Assembly: GCF_004217565.1 (NCBI RefSeq)
Contig: NZ_SHLA01000001.1
Span: forward strand, 3,100,001 to 3,164,000
Origin: Zhihengliuella halotolerans
Lineage (GTDB): Bacteria > Actinomycetota > Actinomycetes > Actinomycetales > Micrococcaceae
Direction of reading: 5' to 3'
Length of the DNA: 64,000 bases
Shown here: positions 17,698 to 32,866 of the stretch, piece by piece
Position numbering within the stretch: the stretch's first letter is position 1
Layout of the letters: each line of letters opens with the position of its first letter
The notes under the pieces: model-generated
Told to the model about the DNA's origin: nothing
Database searches by the model: none
What the model saw: only the letters and a program-made list of their open reading frames with translations
Translations under genes and position numbers: made by a program

Positions 17698-19833
17698 ATG
17701 AACGTCAAGAAGATCTTTAACAGCTGGGTCATCTGGGTGCTCATCGGCGCGGCCGCGCTGATCATCTTCCTGCCCACGCTGACTGGGGGGAACGCCGGCC
17801 GGGTCGACACGAGTGTCGGTCTCGAGCTGCTCGAAGACAACAAGGCCAGCGAGGCCAAGATCTTCGACGGCGACCAGCGCGTCGACCTCACGCTGAAGGA
17901 CAATTTCCGGTACGAGGGTTCCGACCTGGGCAAGGAGGTCTCGTTCTACTACTCCGAGGCCCGCGCCGATGACGTCGTCGCGGCGATGAACGCCGCCGAC
18001 CTCGAGGGGTTCACCGACCAGCCGGTGCAGAGCAACTGGTTCGTCTCGATGCTGGGCTTCCTGATCCCGTTCCTGCTGATCGCCCTGTTGTTCTGGTTCC
18101 TGATGTCCCGCGCCTCCGGCGGGGGCGGCAAGGTCATGCAGTTCGGCAAGTCCAAGGCCAAGCTCATCACCAAGGACATGCCGCAGGTGACCTTCGTCGA
18201 CGTCGCCGGTGCCGAAGAGGCCGTCGAGGAACTGCACGAGATCAAGGAATTCCTGCAGGAGCCGGCGAAGTTCCAGGCCGTCGGCGCCAAGATCCCCAAG
18301 GGCGTGCTCCTGTACGGGCCCCCCGGCACGGGCAAGACCCTGCTGGCCAAGGCCGTCGCCGGTGAGGCCGGTGTGCCGTTCTACTCGATCTCCGGCTCCG
18401 ACTTCGTCGAGATGTTTGTCGGTGTCGGCGCCTCCCGCGTTCGCGACCTTTTCGAGCAGGCCAAGAACAACTCGCCCGCCATCATCTTCGTCGACGAGAT
18501 CGACGCCGTCGGCCGCCACCGCGGCGCCGGCGTCGGCGGCGGCAACGACGAGCGTGAGCAGACCCTGAACCAGCTGCTCGTCGAGATGGACGGTTTCGAC
18601 GTCAACACGAACGTCATCCTCATCGCGGCGACCAACCGCCCGGACGTGCTGGACCCCGCGCTGCTGCGCCCCGGACGTTTCGACCGCCAGGTCCCGGTTG
18701 AGGCCCCCGACCTCGCCGGCCGCGAGAAGATCCTGCAGGTGCACGCCAAGGGCAAGCCGATGGTCGACGACATCGACCTGCACGCCGTCGCCAAGAAGAC
18801 CCCGGGCTACACGGGTGCCGACCTGGCCAACGTGCTCAACGAGGCTGCGCTCCTGACGGCCCGCTCCAACGCGCAGCTTGTCGACGATCGCGCCCTCGAC
18901 GAGGCGATCGACCGCGTCATGGCCGGCCCGCAGAAGCGCACCCGGCTCATGAAGGAGCACGAGCGCAAGGTCACGGCGTACCACGAGGGCGGCCACGCGC
19001 TCGTTGCCGCCGCGATGAACAACTCGGCCCCGGTCACGAAGATCACGATCCTTCCCCGCGGCCGCGCCCTGGGCTACACGATGGTGGTCCCCGAGGACGA
19101 CAAGTACTCGGTCACGCGCAACGAGCTGCTCGATCAGCTCGCCTACGCGATGGGCGGACGCGTCGCTGAGGAAATCGTGTTCCACGACCCCTCGACCGGC
19201 GCATCGAACGACATCGAGAAGGCCACCGGCATCGCCCGCAAGATGGTCACCCAGTACGGCATGAGCCGCCGCATCGGGACGGTGAAGCTCGGCTCCGGCG
19301 GCGGCGAGCCGTTCCTCGGGCGCGACGGCGGTCAGGGTCGCGACTACTCGGAGGACATGGCGACGATCGTCGACGAGGAGGTGCGCGAGCTGCTCGACGC
19401 CGCCCACGAGGAGGCCTACCGGGTCCTCACGGCCAACCGCAAGGTCCTCGACCGGCTGGCCGTCGAGCTGCTCGAGCGCGAGACCCTGAACCAGAAGGAG
19501 ATCGCCGACATCTTCCACGATCTGGTCAAGATGGACCGCCGCGCCATCTGGCTCTTCCACGACGACCGCCCGGTCTCGGAGGACGGCCCCGTGCAGTCGC
19601 TCAAGGAGCGGCGCGAGGCCGCGGCGGCCGCAGCAGGGGAGCAAGCAGGGGAACAGGAGGGCGACGACGACGAGCAGTACTCGGGCGGCGGCGTCACCGA
19701 CATCCCCGGCGTCAGCGACCCCGTCGACAATCAGCCGGGCGGCCGTCCCGGCGGGCTGCCCAGCGGGTCCGAGCCCGCGGGCCGCGACTCCTCGGGCGAC
19801 CACGGCACCGGGCAGGACGACGACGGCCGGTAG
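17698..19833 (+). CDS. ftsH: ATP-dependent zinc metalloprotease FtsH
   Basis: This 711-residue membrane-anchored AAA+ protease performs membrane-protein quality control and regulatory proteolysis. Membrane spans are at about residues 9-27 and 114-136 with an external domain between. Walker A is GPPGTGKT (207-214), Walker B is FVDEIDAVG, and the second region of homology contains [21 protein letters not shown]. The zinc site is HEGGH (429-433). The last 80 residues are acidic, Gly/Ser/Pro-rich and unstructured, as in other actinobacterial FtsH. It opens the conserved ftsH-fol-pan block, 78 bases before folE. Confidence 0.98.
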   Translation: MNVKKIFNSWVIWVLIGAAALIIFLPTLTGGNAGRVDTSVGLELLEDNKASEAKIFDGDQRVDLTLKDNFRYEGSDLGKEVSFYYSEARADDVVAAMNAADLEGFTDQPVQSNWFVSMLGFLIPFLLIALLFWFLMSRASGGGGKVMQFGKSKAKLITKDMPQVTFVDVAGAEEAVEELHEIKEFLQEPAKFQAVGAKIPKGVLLYGPPGTGKTLLAKAVAGEAGVPFYSISGSDFVEMFVGVGASRVRDLFEQAKNNSPAIIFVDEIDAVGRHRGAGVGGGNDEREQTLNQLLVEMDGFDVNTNVILIAATNRPDVLDPALLRPGRFDRQVPVEAPDLAGREKILQVHAKGKPMVDDIDLHAVAKKTPGYTGADLANVLNEAALLTARSNAQLVDDRALDEAIDRVMAGPQKRTRLMKEHERKVTAYHEGGHALVAAAMNNSAPVTKITILPRGRALGYTMVVPEDDKYSVTRNELLDQLAYAMGGRVAEEIVFHDPSTGASNDIEKATGIARKMVTQYGMSRRIGTVKLGSGGGEPFLGRDGGQGRDYSEDMATIVDEEVRELLDAAHEEAYRVLTANRKVLDRLAVELLERETLNQKEIADIFHDLVKMDRRAIWLFHDDRPVSEDGPVQSLKERREAAAAAAGEQAGEQEGDDDEQYSGGGVTDIPGVSDPVDNQPGGRPGGLPSGSEPAGRDSSGDHGTGQDDDGR

Positions 19834-19898
19834 TGGCCGCCGTCGTGCTCTCATGACGGCCGGGTGACCCCGGCGTATCCCCACTGGACGGCGTTCGT

Positions 19899-19911
19899 TA
19901 GGATCATTGGT
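19899..19911 (+). promoter_or_regulatory. Candidate leaderless promoter of folE
   Basis: TAGGAT (19899-19904) followed by seven bases and GTG 19912. It would give the folate genes a start of transcription independent of ftsH. Confidence 0.45.
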
Positions 19912-20523
19912 GTGACTCAGGACGTAGAGATGAACCAGACCCCGCCCGCGGAGGGCTTCCAGGTGGACCAGTCGCGCATCCGCGCGGCCGTGCGCGAGAT
20001 CCTCGAGGCGGTCGGCGAGGATCCGGACCGCGACGGGCTGCAGGACACTCCGGCGCGCGTGGCCAAGGCCTACGCCGAGTTCTTCTCCGGCCTGCACGGC
20101 GAGCCGGGCGAGATCCTGGGCACGACCTTCGACATCGACCACAGCGAGCTCGTTCTGGTCAAGGACATCCCGTTCTATTCGACGTGCGAGCACCACCTGG
20201 TGCCGTTCCACGGGGCCGCGCACGTCGGGTACATCCCGGGCGACGACGGCCACGTGACAGGCTTGAGCAAGCTGGCCCGGCTCGTCGACCTGTACGCGCG
20301 GCGCCCGCAAGTCCAGGAGCGGCTGACGACCCAGATCGCCGAGGCGCTGTGCGAACACCTGGACCCGCGCGGCGTGATCGTCGTGGTGGAGTGCGAGCAC
20401 ATGTGCATGTCGATGCGCGGGGTGCAGAAGCCCGGCGCGCGCACGGTCACCTCCGCGGTGCGCGGGCAGCTCCGAGAAACAGCGACCCGGGCCGAGGCCA
20501 TGAGCCTCATCCTCGGTAAATAA
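19912..20523 (+). CDS. folE: GTP cyclohydrolase I
   Basis: This enzyme of 203 residues converts GTP to dihydroneopterin triphosphate, the first step of folate synthesis. Zinc-site and catalytic motifs are [12 protein letters not shown] and, near the C-terminus, [11 protein letters not shown]. The family segment [14 protein letters not shown] is also present. GTG 19912 is chosen from the -10 spacing, and ATG 19930 is a possible shorter start. It is followed after 21 bases by folP, then folB and folK, so the set makes 7,8-dihydropteroate from GTP. Confidence 0.96.
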   Translation: MTQDVEMNQTPPAEGFQVDQSRIRAAVREILEAVGEDPDRDGLQDTPARVAKAYAEFFSGLHGEPGEILGTTFDIDHSELVLVKDIPFYSTCEHHLVPFHGAAHVGYIPGDDGHVTGLSKLARLVDLYARRPQVQERLTTQIAEALCEHLDPRGVIVVVECEHMCMSMRGVQKPGARTVTSAVRGQLRETATRAEAMSLILGK

Positions 20524-20544
20524 GAGCCAACGGTAGGAGAACCA

Positions 20545-21474
20545 ATGAACCTCGCAGCCGTCCCCGGGACAGGTCCCGCGACCAGCCCGTTGCCCGTCAT
20601 CAGGCCGTCCAAGGTGAAGAAGTTCGAGGACCTGCCGACGGGGCGCACCGTGATCATGGGCGTCCTCAACGTCACCGAGGATTCCTTCAGCGACGGCGGC
20701 CGCTTCCTCGACACCGAGGACGCCATCAAGCAAGGCCTGCGCCTTTTGTATTCCGGCGCGGACATCATCGACGTCGGCGGCGAGTCCACGCGACCGGGCG
20801 CCACGCCTGTCGACCCGGGTCTTGAGGCCAAGCGCGTCCTCCCCGTCGTCGAGGCTCTGACGAAGGCCGGCGCCATCGTGTCCGTCGACACGATGCACGT
20901 CTCCACTGCGCGCGCGGCCGTCAAGGCCGGCGCCCACATCATCAACGACGTCTCGGGGCTCACGCACGAGGCCGGGATGCCGGAGCTCGTCGCCGAGCTC
21001 GGCGTGCCGTACGTGCTCATGCACCGCCGCGGCGAGGCGGAGAACATGCACGACTTCGCCCACTACGACGACGTCGTCGGCGAGGTCCTGGCCGAGCTCG
21101 GCGACCTGCGCGAGCGCTTCCTCGACGCCGGCGTCAAGCCCGAGCAGCTCATCATCGATCCGGGCCTGGGCTTCGCGAAGGAGGCCCCGCACAACTGGGC
21201 CCTGCTGCACCGGCTCGGCGAGTTCGAGGCCTTCGGCCACCGGGTGCTGATCGGCACGAGCCGCAAGCGCTTCCTCGGTTCGCTGCTCTCCAACGGCGGC
21301 GTCCCCGCCGCCGCTGAGGCGCGCGACGCCGCCACCGCGGCGACGAGCGCGCTCGCGGCCGCCGCCGGCGTGTGGGGCGTGCGCGTGCACGATGTCGAGG
21401 CTTCGTACGACGCCGTCAAGGTCGCTACCGCCTGGGTCCACGGCGGTTCTGGCGAACCTGCGCAGGACGCCTGA
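20545..21474 (+). CDS. folP: Dihydropteroate synthase
   Basis: This 309-residue TIM-barrel enzyme joins p-aminobenzoate to hydroxymethyl-dihydropterin diphosphate and is the target of sulfonamides. The two signatures are GVLNVTEDSFSDGGR and IDVGGESTRPGA, and IIDPGLGFAKE and LIGTSRKRFLG complete the site. A leader of about 35 residues precedes the barrel. folB starts only one base after its stop. Confidence 0.96.
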   Translation: MNLAAVPGTGPATSPLPVIRPSKVKKFEDLPTGRTVIMGVLNVTEDSFSDGGRFLDTEDAIKQGLRLLYSGADIIDVGGESTRPGATPVDPGLEAKRVLPVVEALTKAGAIVSVDTMHVSTARAAVKAGAHIINDVSGLTHEAGMPELVAELGVPYVLMHRRGEAENMHDFAHYDDVVGEVLAELGDLRERFLDAGVKPEQLIIDPGLGFAKEAPHNWALLHRLGEFEAFGHRVLIGTSRKRFLGSLLSNGGVPAAAEARDAATAATSALAAAAGVWGVRVHDVEASYDAVKVATAWVHGGSGEPAQDA

Positions 21475-21475
21475 C

Positions 21476-21847
21476 GTGGCCGACAGGATCGCGCTCACGG
21501 GGATCACGGCGACCGGCCACCACGGGGTCTTCGAGCACGAGAAGCGCGACGGCCAGCCGTTCGTCGTCGACATCGTCCTGCACACCGACATCCGGCCCGC
21601 GGCGGCGAGCGACGATCTGACGCTGACGACCCACTACGGGGAACTGGCCGAACTGGTCACGGAGCACATCGCCTCCGGGCCGTTCGATCTGATCGAGACG
21701 CTGACGGAGAACATCGCCGCGGCCGTCCTCGCGGGCTTCGAGCTCGTCGACGCCGTCGACGTCACGGTGCACAAGCCGAAGGCGCCGATCGAGGTGCCGT
21801 TCGGCGACGTCGCGATCACGATCCACCGCGAGCGGGGGCGGTCATGA
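21476..21847 (+). CDS. folB: Dihydroneopterin aldolase
   Basis: This 123-residue enzyme converts dihydroneopterin to 6-hydroxymethyl-dihydropterin. Family marks are GITATGHHGVFEHEKRDGQPF at the start, the central LIETLTENIA and VTVHKPKAPI. GTG 21476 begins one base after the folP stop, and the gene's end overlaps folK by four bases (ATGA), indicating tight coupling. Confidence 0.94.
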   Translation: MADRIALTGITATGHHGVFEHEKRDGQPFVVDIVLHTDIRPAAASDDLTLTTHYGELAELVTEHIASGPFDLIETLTENIAAAVLAGFELVDAVDVTVHKPKAPIEVPFGDVAITIHRERGRS

Positions 21848-22365
21848 CTCACGCGCAGCACGTCAGCGCGGTGCTCGCGCTCGGCAGCAATCTGGGCGAG
21901 CGCAGCGACACGCTCTCGGTCGCGGTCGGCGACCTCATCGCCCATCCCGACGTCCGGCTGATCCAGGTTTCGGAGGTCGTGCAGACCCGCCCTGTCGGCG
22001 GCCCCGGGGACCAGCCCGACTTCCTGAACATGGTGATGGAGGTCGAGACCACGCTCGCCCCGCTCGACCTGCTGGCCCACTGCCAGGACGTCGAGAACAG
22101 GCACCACCGGGTCCGCGAGGTCCGCTGGGGACCGCGCACGCTCGACATCGACATCATCACCCACGATCAGACGCGCCTCGAGACCGAGAAACTGACGATC
22201 CCGCACCCGCGCGCCGCCGAGCGCGCGTTCGTGCTGCAACCGTGGGCCTGGATGGATCCGGATGCGACGCTGGACGGAGTACCCGTCGCCGAGCTCGCCG
22301 CGCGGGCCGCCGACCTCGACGGCCTGCGCCTCTACGACCCGGAGACCGACGAGGTGGGCGGCTAG
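21844..22365 (+). CDS. folK: 2-amino-4-hydroxy-6-hydroxymethyldihydropteridine diphosphokinase
   Basis: This 173-residue kinase transfers pyrophosphate from ATP to the pterin before the FolP step. Signatures are ALGSNLGERSDTL at the N-terminus, QTRPVGGPGDQPDFLN, and the catalytic RWGPRTLDIDII with its two metal-binding aspartates. It is translationally coupled to folB. Three bases separate its stop from the next ATG. Confidence 0.95.
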   Translation: MTHAQHVSAVLALGSNLGERSDTLSVAVGDLIAHPDVRLIQVSEVVQTRPVGGPGDQPDFLNMVMEVETTLAPLDLLAHCQDVENRHHRVREVRWGPRTLDIDIITHDQTRLETEKLTIPHPRAAERAFVLQPWAWMDPDATLDGVPVAELAARAADLDGLRLYDPETDEVGG

Positions 22366-22368
22366 GGC

Positions 22369-22950
22369 ATGAGCACCATCCGTCCGCTCTTGCTGGCCCT
22401 CATCGCCGTCGTCACCGCCGTCCTCGGGTGGGGCGCGAGCCTGCTCACGGCCGCGAACAGCCTCCCGTCGCCCGTCCTGCACGCCACGAGTCTCATCACG
22501 ATCGGCGCCGGCACCCTCATCACCCTCGTTCTGGGGTTGCGGGTCCGCGCGTACCAGCGTCAGCGATCCGAGTTCCGGGACCGGGAACGACGGCGGCAGG
22601 CCGGCGAGCAAGGGCATGCGCGCGGAGCAGAGAAGCCCGTCGAGATCAGCCCGGTCCTGGCCGCGCGGACGCTCGTGCTGGCGCAGGCTCTCGCCTACGC
22701 GGGGGCCGTGATCCTCGGCTGGCACGCCGGCGTCCTTGTCGACCTGCTCGGAGTCGCCCGCGTCGGCTCGGACTCCGTGACGTTGTCTCTCATCATGATT
22801 GGTGCCGCCGGTCTCATGAGTGTGGTGGGATGGGCGGTGGAGCAGTTCTGCAAGGTGCCGCCGGGCGACGGCCCGCAGCCAGGCCCCGACGGGGCGCGAG
22901 GGGAGAGCAATGGAGATGAACAGGGGTACGCACCAGGTGCCGGAGGGTGA
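22369..22950 (+). CDS. DUF3180 family membrane protein
   Basis: This 193-residue protein has four predicted membrane segments (about 6-28, 38-58, 105-128 and 138-160). A charged cytoplasmic loop lies in the middle and the tail is hydrophilic. DUF3180 members occur at this exact place, after folK, in many actinobacteria, but no function is known. Its 3' end overlaps the next gene by 41 bases, so its tail and the ribosome site of the next gene share DNA. Confidence 0.82.
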   Translation: MSTIRPLLLALIAVVTAVLGWGASLLTAANSLPSPVLHATSLITIGAGTLITLVLGLRVRAYQRQRSEFRDRERRRQAGEQGHARGAEKPVEISPVLAARTLVLAQALAYAGAVILGWHAGVLVDLLGVARVGSDSVTLSLIMIGAAGLMSVVGWAVEQFCKVPPGDGPQPGPDGARGESNGDEQGYAPGAGG

Positions 22951-23479
22951 CGCCGCGGTCGTCGCGGACGATCAGAAGGCCATCGACCCGGAGGGCGTCG
23001 ACTGGTTGCGCGTTGATCCGGCCTACGTGAAGGTCCGGTTCATTGGCGTGCTGATCGGCGGCGCCGTCTGGTTGCTGATCACCTCCGTGCCGCTGGTCCT
23101 CATGCTGACAGGCCTCTGGGGCGGCTACCCGGAGTGGCTCGCGTGGCTGCTCCCCGGGGTCGCCGTGGTCTGGACGCTCGTGGACCTGATCATCACCAAC
23201 CGGCGGGTCCGCGCGATCGGGTACGCCGAGCGCGACGACGACCTCCTGGTCCGCCAGGGCATCCTGTTCAAGAAGGTCCTCGTCGTCCCCTACGGCCGCA
23301 TGCAGTACGTCGACGTGCAGATGGGCCCCGTGGACCGCGCGTTCGGCCTGTGCAAGGTCCAGCTGCACACGGCCGCGTCCGACGTCACCGCGACCATTCC
23401 GGGCGTCACCACCGACGAGGGCGCCCGCCTGCGCGAGCAGCTCTCCGCCCGCGGCGAGGCGAGGCTGGCGGGGCTGTGA
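22910..23479 (+). CDS. PH-domain (DUF304/bPH2) membrane protein, short partner
   Basis: This 189-residue protein has two membrane spans (about 45-68 and 76-98) followed by one bacterial pleckstrin-homology-like domain (TNRRVRAIGYAERDDDLLVR, YGRMQYVDVQMGPVDRAFGL). It corresponds to the YdbS type. A GGGGAGAG ribosome site precedes ATG 22910 inside the DUF3180 gene. The stop overlaps the GTG of the larger PH-domain protein. YdbS/YdbT-type pairs act at the membrane in Bacillus, but the role in actinobacteria is not settled. Confidence 0.85.
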   Translation: MEMNRGTHQVPEGDAAVVADDQKAIDPEGVDWLRVDPAYVKVRFIGVLIGGAVWLLITSVPLVLMLTGLWGGYPEWLAWLLPGVAVVWTLVDLIITNRRVRAIGYAERDDDLLVRQGILFKKVLVVPYGRMQYVDVQMGPVDRAFGLCKVQLHTAASDVTATIPGVTTDEGARLREQLSARGEARLAGL

Positions 23480-25206
23480 GCCACGACCAGCCGAACGCGA
23501 ACGACGGCGCCGTCCCGGTCGACTCCGCGCCCCGCAGCCCCCAGGACTTCCAGGAGGAGGCCCCCTGGCATCGCGTCCACCCGGTCTCTCCTTTCGTCCG
23601 CGGTTGGATCGTCATCGTGGCGCTCGTCTACGGATTCGGCCAGAACTGGCTGCAGAACCTCATCCCGGGCTTCGGCGGGGAGGGCGACGGCGACTCCTCG
23701 AAAGACGAGGAGGTCCTCGACTTCATCTTCGGCTCGGTGGCCTGGATCGTCGCCGGCGGCCTGCTCGTCCTGCTGCTCATCCTCGGCGGCTTCTTCCTCT
23801 CGTGGAAGATGACCCGCTACCAGCTGACCGACCGGCACGTGAACGTCCGCTCGGGCATCGTGTTCCGCCAGCAGCGGCAGGCGCGCATCGACCGCGTGCA
23901 GGCGATCGACATCGTCCAGCCCCTGGTCGCGCGGATCTTCGGCCTCGCCGAGCTCAAGTTCGAAGTCGCCGATGGCGGTTCCACCGCGATGAAACTCGCG
24001 TTCCTCAAACTCGCCGCCGCGAAGGACCTGCGGGCGGCAATCCTCGCCCGGGCGGCGGGGCTGCGCACACAGACGGCAGGCGGACCACCGCCTCGTGACG
24101 CCACGCGCGAGGACCCCGAGGGCACCGACGCCGCGCACGACGTCGTACCGGATGCGCCCGTGGCGCCCGAGAACGTGCTGGTGCGCGTTCCGCCCGGGCG
24201 GCTGCTCGCTTCGATCGTGCTCAGCCCCGCCGTGTGGATCGCGGTCATCATCCTCGGCGTGGGCCTCATCGTCCAGCTCGCGACCGACAGCGGCTTCCTC
24301 ATGGTCTACCTGCTGCCGGGTCTGTTCGGCTTCGTGCCGTGGATCTGGGGACTGTTCAACAACGGGTTCAACTTCGCGGCGGGTGTCAGCCCCGATGGGC
24401 TGCGCCTGAGCTACGGCCTGCTCGACACCCGGCACCAGACCGTACCGCCCGGGCGGATCCAGGCCGTGCAGATCCGCCAGGGGATCATCTGGCGGCTCAT
24501 GGGCTGGCACAAGATCGTCGTGAACGTCGCCGGTTACGGGGCGGGTGCCGACGGCGGAGAAACGCGCTCGACTGTGCTGCCCGTCGGCACCCGGGCGGAC
24601 GTGCTGAACATCCTCTCGATCGTGCTGCCGAACCCCGGGACCGACCGTCCCCTCGAGCTGGTCGAGGCCGGCATCGCCGGCTCCGGCCCCGCGGAGGGGT
24701 TTACGACGACGCCGCGTACCGCTCGCTTCATCTCGCCACTCGCGTGGCGGCGGCAGGGATTCACAGTGACCAGGACCGCGGTCTTCTCGCGGCACGGCTT
24801 CCTGAACCGGTACCTCGACATCGTCCCGCACGAGCGCACGCAGGGGATTCGGCTCGTCCAGGGTCCGCTGGCCCGGGCCGCGGCGGTCTGCTCGGTCCGG
24901 TTGATGACCACCGATGGCCCGGTCTCGCCGTACATCGTCCAGGCGGCCGGTCCCGTAGCCCGGCGCTTCTTCCTCGAGCAGTCCGCCCGGGCTGCCCGCG
25001 CTCGGGCCGAGCACGACCGCAACCACTGGCTCGACGAGGATCCCTACGGCACGGGCCTGTCGCAGCTTCCGGTCGCGAAGCAGGCCGTCGCTGCCGGAGC
25101 GGGCGGGGAGGCCGCGGATTCGGCGCCGCCACTGAACGCACCCGCCCCTCCGCCGAATAGCGAGGCCGAGAGGAACCAGCGAGAGAAGGAGGACAAGCAT
25201 GAGTAA
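23476..25206 (+). CDS. PH-domain (DUF304/bPH2) membrane protein, long partner
   Basis: This 576-residue protein of the YdbT type has three PH-like modules, each after or between membrane spans. They sit around YQLTDRHVNVRSGIVFRQQR, then LRLSYGLLDTRHQTVPPGRIQA, then FTVTRTAVFSRHGFLNRYLD. Hydrophobic pairs lie near residues 50-70, 90-116 and 235-290. The GTG start overlaps the upstream stop (GTGA), so both PH proteins are made together and probably form a complex. The C-terminal 60 residues are hydrophilic and Pro/Ala-rich. Its end overlaps the next gene by eight bases. Confidence 0.85.
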   Translation: MSHDQPNANDGAVPVDSAPRSPQDFQEEAPWHRVHPVSPFVRGWIVIVALVYGFGQNWLQNLIPGFGGEGDGDSSKDEEVLDFIFGSVAWIVAGGLLVLLLILGGFFLSWKMTRYQLTDRHVNVRSGIVFRQQRQARIDRVQAIDIVQPLVARIFGLAELKFEVADGGSTAMKLAFLKLAAAKDLRAAILARAAGLRTQTAGGPPPRDATREDPEGTDAAHDVVPDAPVAPENVLVRVPPGRLLASIVLSPAVWIAVIILGVGLIVQLATDSGFLMVYLLPGLFGFVPWIWGLFNNGFNFAAGVSPDGLRLSYGLLDTRHQTVPPGRIQAVQIRQGIIWRLMGWHKIVVNVAGYGAGADGGETRSTVLPVGTRADVLNILSIVLPNPGTDRPLELVEAGIAGSGPAEGFTTTPRTARFISPLAWRRQGFTVTRTAVFSRHGFLNRYLDIVPHERTQGIRLVQGPLARAAAVCSVRLMTTDGPVSPYIVQAAGPVARRFFLEQSARAARARAEHDRNHWLDEDPYGTGLSQLPVAKQAVAAGAGGEAADSAPPLNAPAPPPNSEAERNQREKEDKHE

Positions 25207-26080
25207 GCCCGGCCGGCTCGGCATCGGCGTCATCAGCGCCGGCAAGGTGGGGGCCGTCCTCGGCGCCGCCCTGCGCGCGGCGGAGCACCAGATCGTCGGC
25301 GTGCACGCGGTGTCCGAGGACTCGCGCGAGCGGGCCGAGAACCTGTTGCCCGGCGCCCCCGTTCTCGAGATCGACGAGATCCTGCGCCGTGCCGAGCTCG
25401 TGCTCTTCGCCGTCCCGGACGACCAGCTCGGCCCGCTTGTCGCCGGCCTTGCCGATGCGGGGCACTTCAAGCCAGGCCAGCTCGTCGTGCACACGGCCGG
25501 ACGGTTCGGCCTCGAGGTTCTCGCCCCGGCGCGCGCGGCCGGCGCCATCGGACTCGCGATCCACCCGGCCATGACCTTCACGGGCATGAGCCTGGACCTC
25601 GCCAGGCTGCCGGACTGCGTCTTCGGCGTCACGGCCGAGAACATGATGCTGCCGATCGCCCAGGCGCTCGTCGTCGAAATGGGCGCCGAACCCGTGGTCG
25701 TCGCCGACGCCGACCGGGTGACCTACCACGCGGCGCTCGCGCATGCCTCGAACCATCTCGTCACCCTCGCCGGCCAAGCCGCCCAGCTGCTGAACGAGGT
25801 CGGGGTCGAACGCCCGGACCGGCTCCTCGGCCCGCTCATGCGCGCCTCCCTCGAGAACGCGCTCGCCTCCGGGGAGGCGGCCCTGACGGGTCCGGTCGCC
25901 CGCGGCGACGCCGGAACCGTCGCCCAGCACGTGGAAGCACTCGAGGACGTGGACGACGACGTCCGCACCGCCTACACGTCCATGGCCCTGGCCACCGCCA
26001 TGCGCGCCGCCGATCGCGGACTGATCACGCGCGCCCAAGCGCTCGAGATGGCCCGTATCCTCGGCGAAGCCTCCTCCTAG
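25199..26080 (+). CDS. Rossmann-fold oxidoreductase with DUF2520 domain, candidate ketopantoate reductase
   Basis: This 293-residue protein has an N-terminal NAD(P)-binding Rossmann fold ([17 protein letters not shown], residues about 8-24, then [13 protein letters not shown]). The C-terminal helical DUF2520 domain contains HPAMTFTG and a Lys/His-poor helical bundle with [11 protein letters not shown]-like order ([13 protein letters not shown]). It overlaps the PH gene and precedes panC by ten bases. This position is conserved in actinobacteria and points to pantothenate synthesis, where reduction of ketopantoate to pantoate is the step needed just before PanC. No panE is seen here. The activity is an inference. 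Confidence 0.82.
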   Translation: MSKPGRLGIGVISAGKVGAVLGAALRAAEHQIVGVHAVSEDSRERAENLLPGAPVLEIDEILRRAELVLFAVPDDQLGPLVAGLADAGHFKPGQLVVHTAGRFGLEVLAPARAAGAIGLAIHPAMTFTGMSLDLARLPDCVFGVTAENMMLPIAQALVVEMGAEPVVVADADRVTYHAALAHASNHLVTLAGQAAQLLNEVGVERPDRLLGPLMRASLENALASGEAALTGPVARGDAGTVAQHVEALEDVDDDVRTAYTSMALATAMRAADRGLITRAQALEMARILGEASS

Positions 26081-26090
26081 ACTGTGTGGC
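26078..26090 (+). promoter_or_regulatory. Candidate leaderless promoter of panC
   Basis: TAGACT (26078-26083), which includes the stop codon of the upstream gene, is followed after seven bases by GTG 26091. Confidence 0.4.
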
Positions 26091-27020
26091 GTGAGTAGAC
26101 ACGAAGAACACGCACCCAGGATCGTCCGCACCGTCGCAGAGCTGAAGGCCGTCGGCCGCGAACTTCTCGAGGCTGCAGCCGCCGAAGGACGCGAGGCCTC
26201 GCTCGGACTCGTGCCGACGATGGGCGCACTGCATGAGGGGCACGCTCGTCTCATCGCGCAGGCGCGCGATGAGAACGCCGTCGTCGTCGTCACCGACTTC
26301 GTCAACCGCCTCCAGTTCGACGACTCGGCGGACTTCGAGCGGTACCCCCGCGATCTCGAGGCGGACGCGGCGATCGCCGCCGGCGCCGGTGCCGACCTGA
26401 TCTTCGCCCCGGAGGAGCGCGAGGTCTACCCCGACGGTCGCCCGCGCGTCCTGCTCTCGGCGGGAACACTCGGGGAGAGGTTCGAGGGGGCCTCGCGGCC
26501 CGGGCACTTCGACGGCATGCTCACCGTCGTCGCGAAGCTGCTCCACTACGGGATGCCCGACCCGGCTACGCCCGCGGCGACCACGTACCGCGCCTACTTC
26601 GGTCAGAAGGACGCCCAGCAGCTGGCGATTGTGCGCAGGCTCGTCCACGACCTCGACTACCCAGTGACGATCAGGCCCGTGCCCATCGTCCGCTCGGCGG
26701 GGGGACTGGCGCTCTCGAGCCGGAACAGGTTCCTGACCGACGAGCAGTCGGACGCCGCGCTTGTGCTCTCCCGCTCGCTGTTCCTGATGAAGCAACGGGC
26801 CGATGCGCGGCTGCCGCTCCAGCCCGCCGAGGCGGTGGCCATGATCGAGTCCGCCACGGGCGTGGAGCTGGACTACTTCGAGGTCGTGGACCCGGGAACG
26901 CTGGAGCCGCTCGCCTTCAACTGTGCGGAGACGCCTTTCAGCGGAGAGGCGCTCGTACTGGTGGCGGCACGCGTAGGCGGGGTCCGCCTCATCGACAACA
27001 TGCCGTTGACGGCAGGCTAG
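26091..27020 (+). CDS. panC: Pantoate-beta-alanine ligase (pantothenate synthetase)
   Basis: This 309-residue enzyme makes pantothenate from pantoate, beta-alanine and ATP. Nucleotidyl-transfer motifs are [11 protein letters not shown] (HIGH-like), [10 protein letters not shown] and the lysine-loop region ALSSRNRFL. Length is normal for the family. It ends the ftsH-panC block. In many actinobacteria panD and further genes follow, but here an rRNA operon does, so the source of beta-alanine is not encoded in this window. Confidence 0.96.
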   Translation: MSRHEEHAPRIVRTVAELKAVGRELLEAAAAEGREASLGLVPTMGALHEGHARLIAQARDENAVVVVTDFVNRLQFDDSADFERYPRDLEADAAIAAGAGADLIFAPEEREVYPDGRPRVLLSAGTLGERFEGASRPGHFDGMLTVVAKLLHYGMPDPATPAATTYRAYFGQKDAQQLAIVRRLVHDLDYPVTIRPVPIVRSAGGLALSSRNRFLTDEQSDAALVLSRSLFLMKQRADARLPLQPAEAVAMIESATGVELDYFEVVDPGTLEPLAFNCAETPFSGEALVLVAARVGGVRLIDNMPLTAG

Positions 27021-27025
27021 GGCCG

Positions 27026-27043
27026 AGGGGCGGCGCCCCTTCT
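27026..27043 (+). terminator. Terminator after panC
   Basis: AGGGGC (27026-27031) and GCCCCT (27035-27040) form a short GC stem with a three-base loop, followed by TCT. It separates panC from the rRNA promoter. Confidence 0.5.
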
Positions 27044-27200
27044 CGCGGGGCTTTCACCGGACACACGGGACCCCCTCGAGAACAGTCGGGGATGTGACGC
27101 AGGACGCAGGGCGGCCGCGAGGGCGCCTCAGGTGCTCTAGGGGCCGACTTCCCCGTGAATCCGGGGCAAACGGGCGGTTTCGGTCAGGAGGTCCTCCGAT

Positions 27201-27229
27201 TTGGAAGTCGGGTAAAACCTGTGTAAAGT
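27201..27229 (+). promoter_or_regulatory. rRNA operon promoter
   Basis: TTGGAA (27201-27206), a 17-base spacer and TAAAGT (27224-27229) form a strong sigma-70-type promoter, with transcription expected near 27236. GGAGGTCCTCC lies just upstream. This leaves a long leader of about 440 bases before 16S. Confidence 0.65.
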
Positions 27230-27675
27230 ATTTCGAGTCGTCGCGACGAGGACAGCGGAGATCGAAGAGATCACCGGCTGGGAATCATTGTTAGACGGCG
27301 GCTTTCCTTTCATTTTTCTTCCGGTTTCCTGCCGGGGCGTTTTAGCGCCCGGGAGTTGGTTTCCGAAAGGGGAATTGAATCCGGGAACGGCCGGGCGGAT
27401 CACGCAGAGCGGATTTGCACGGCGGGAACGGATGAGGTAAGCTGGATAAGTTGCCGCGAATTGAGCGGATCGGCCGGAAAGAGGCTGGTTGGTGAAGCGT
27501 GTGTGTCTGTTGTTTGAGAACTCAATAGTGTGCCAAGTTTGTTGATACCAAATTTTATTTGGTGAATGGCTGTCCGGTCCGCACCCCCGTGTGGGCTTGG
27601 ATGGCAATTTGCCAGGATTTTTGAACTGCGACGCGGGTCTTGTTTTCCCTTGATTCGTTGTCGTGTTTCGTATGT
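27230..27675 (+). other. rRNA leader with box A-like and 16S processing sequences
   Basis: This region is transcribed but not translated. TTGAGAACTCAA (27514-27525) lies in the actinobacterial box A/processing region. CAATAGTGTGCCAA (27523-27536) can pair, with one wobble, with TTGGCACACTGTTG (29417-29430) downstream of 16S to form the precursor stem cut by RNase III. Short open frames in this region show no coding signs. Confidence 0.7.

Positions 27676-32866
<5,191 letters not shown>

Noticed and set aside
17509-21591. Very long open frame on the minus strand opposite ftsH, folE and folP
   Set aside because: It is a by-product of high-GC codon use in the real genes. Its translation is rich in Arg, Asp, Val and Leu without any domain, and it runs antisense to clear enzymes.
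27187-27197. GGAGGTCCTCC palindrome before the rRNA promoter as an operator
   Set aside because: It is short and GC-rich in a GC-rich genome, with no candidate binding protein.
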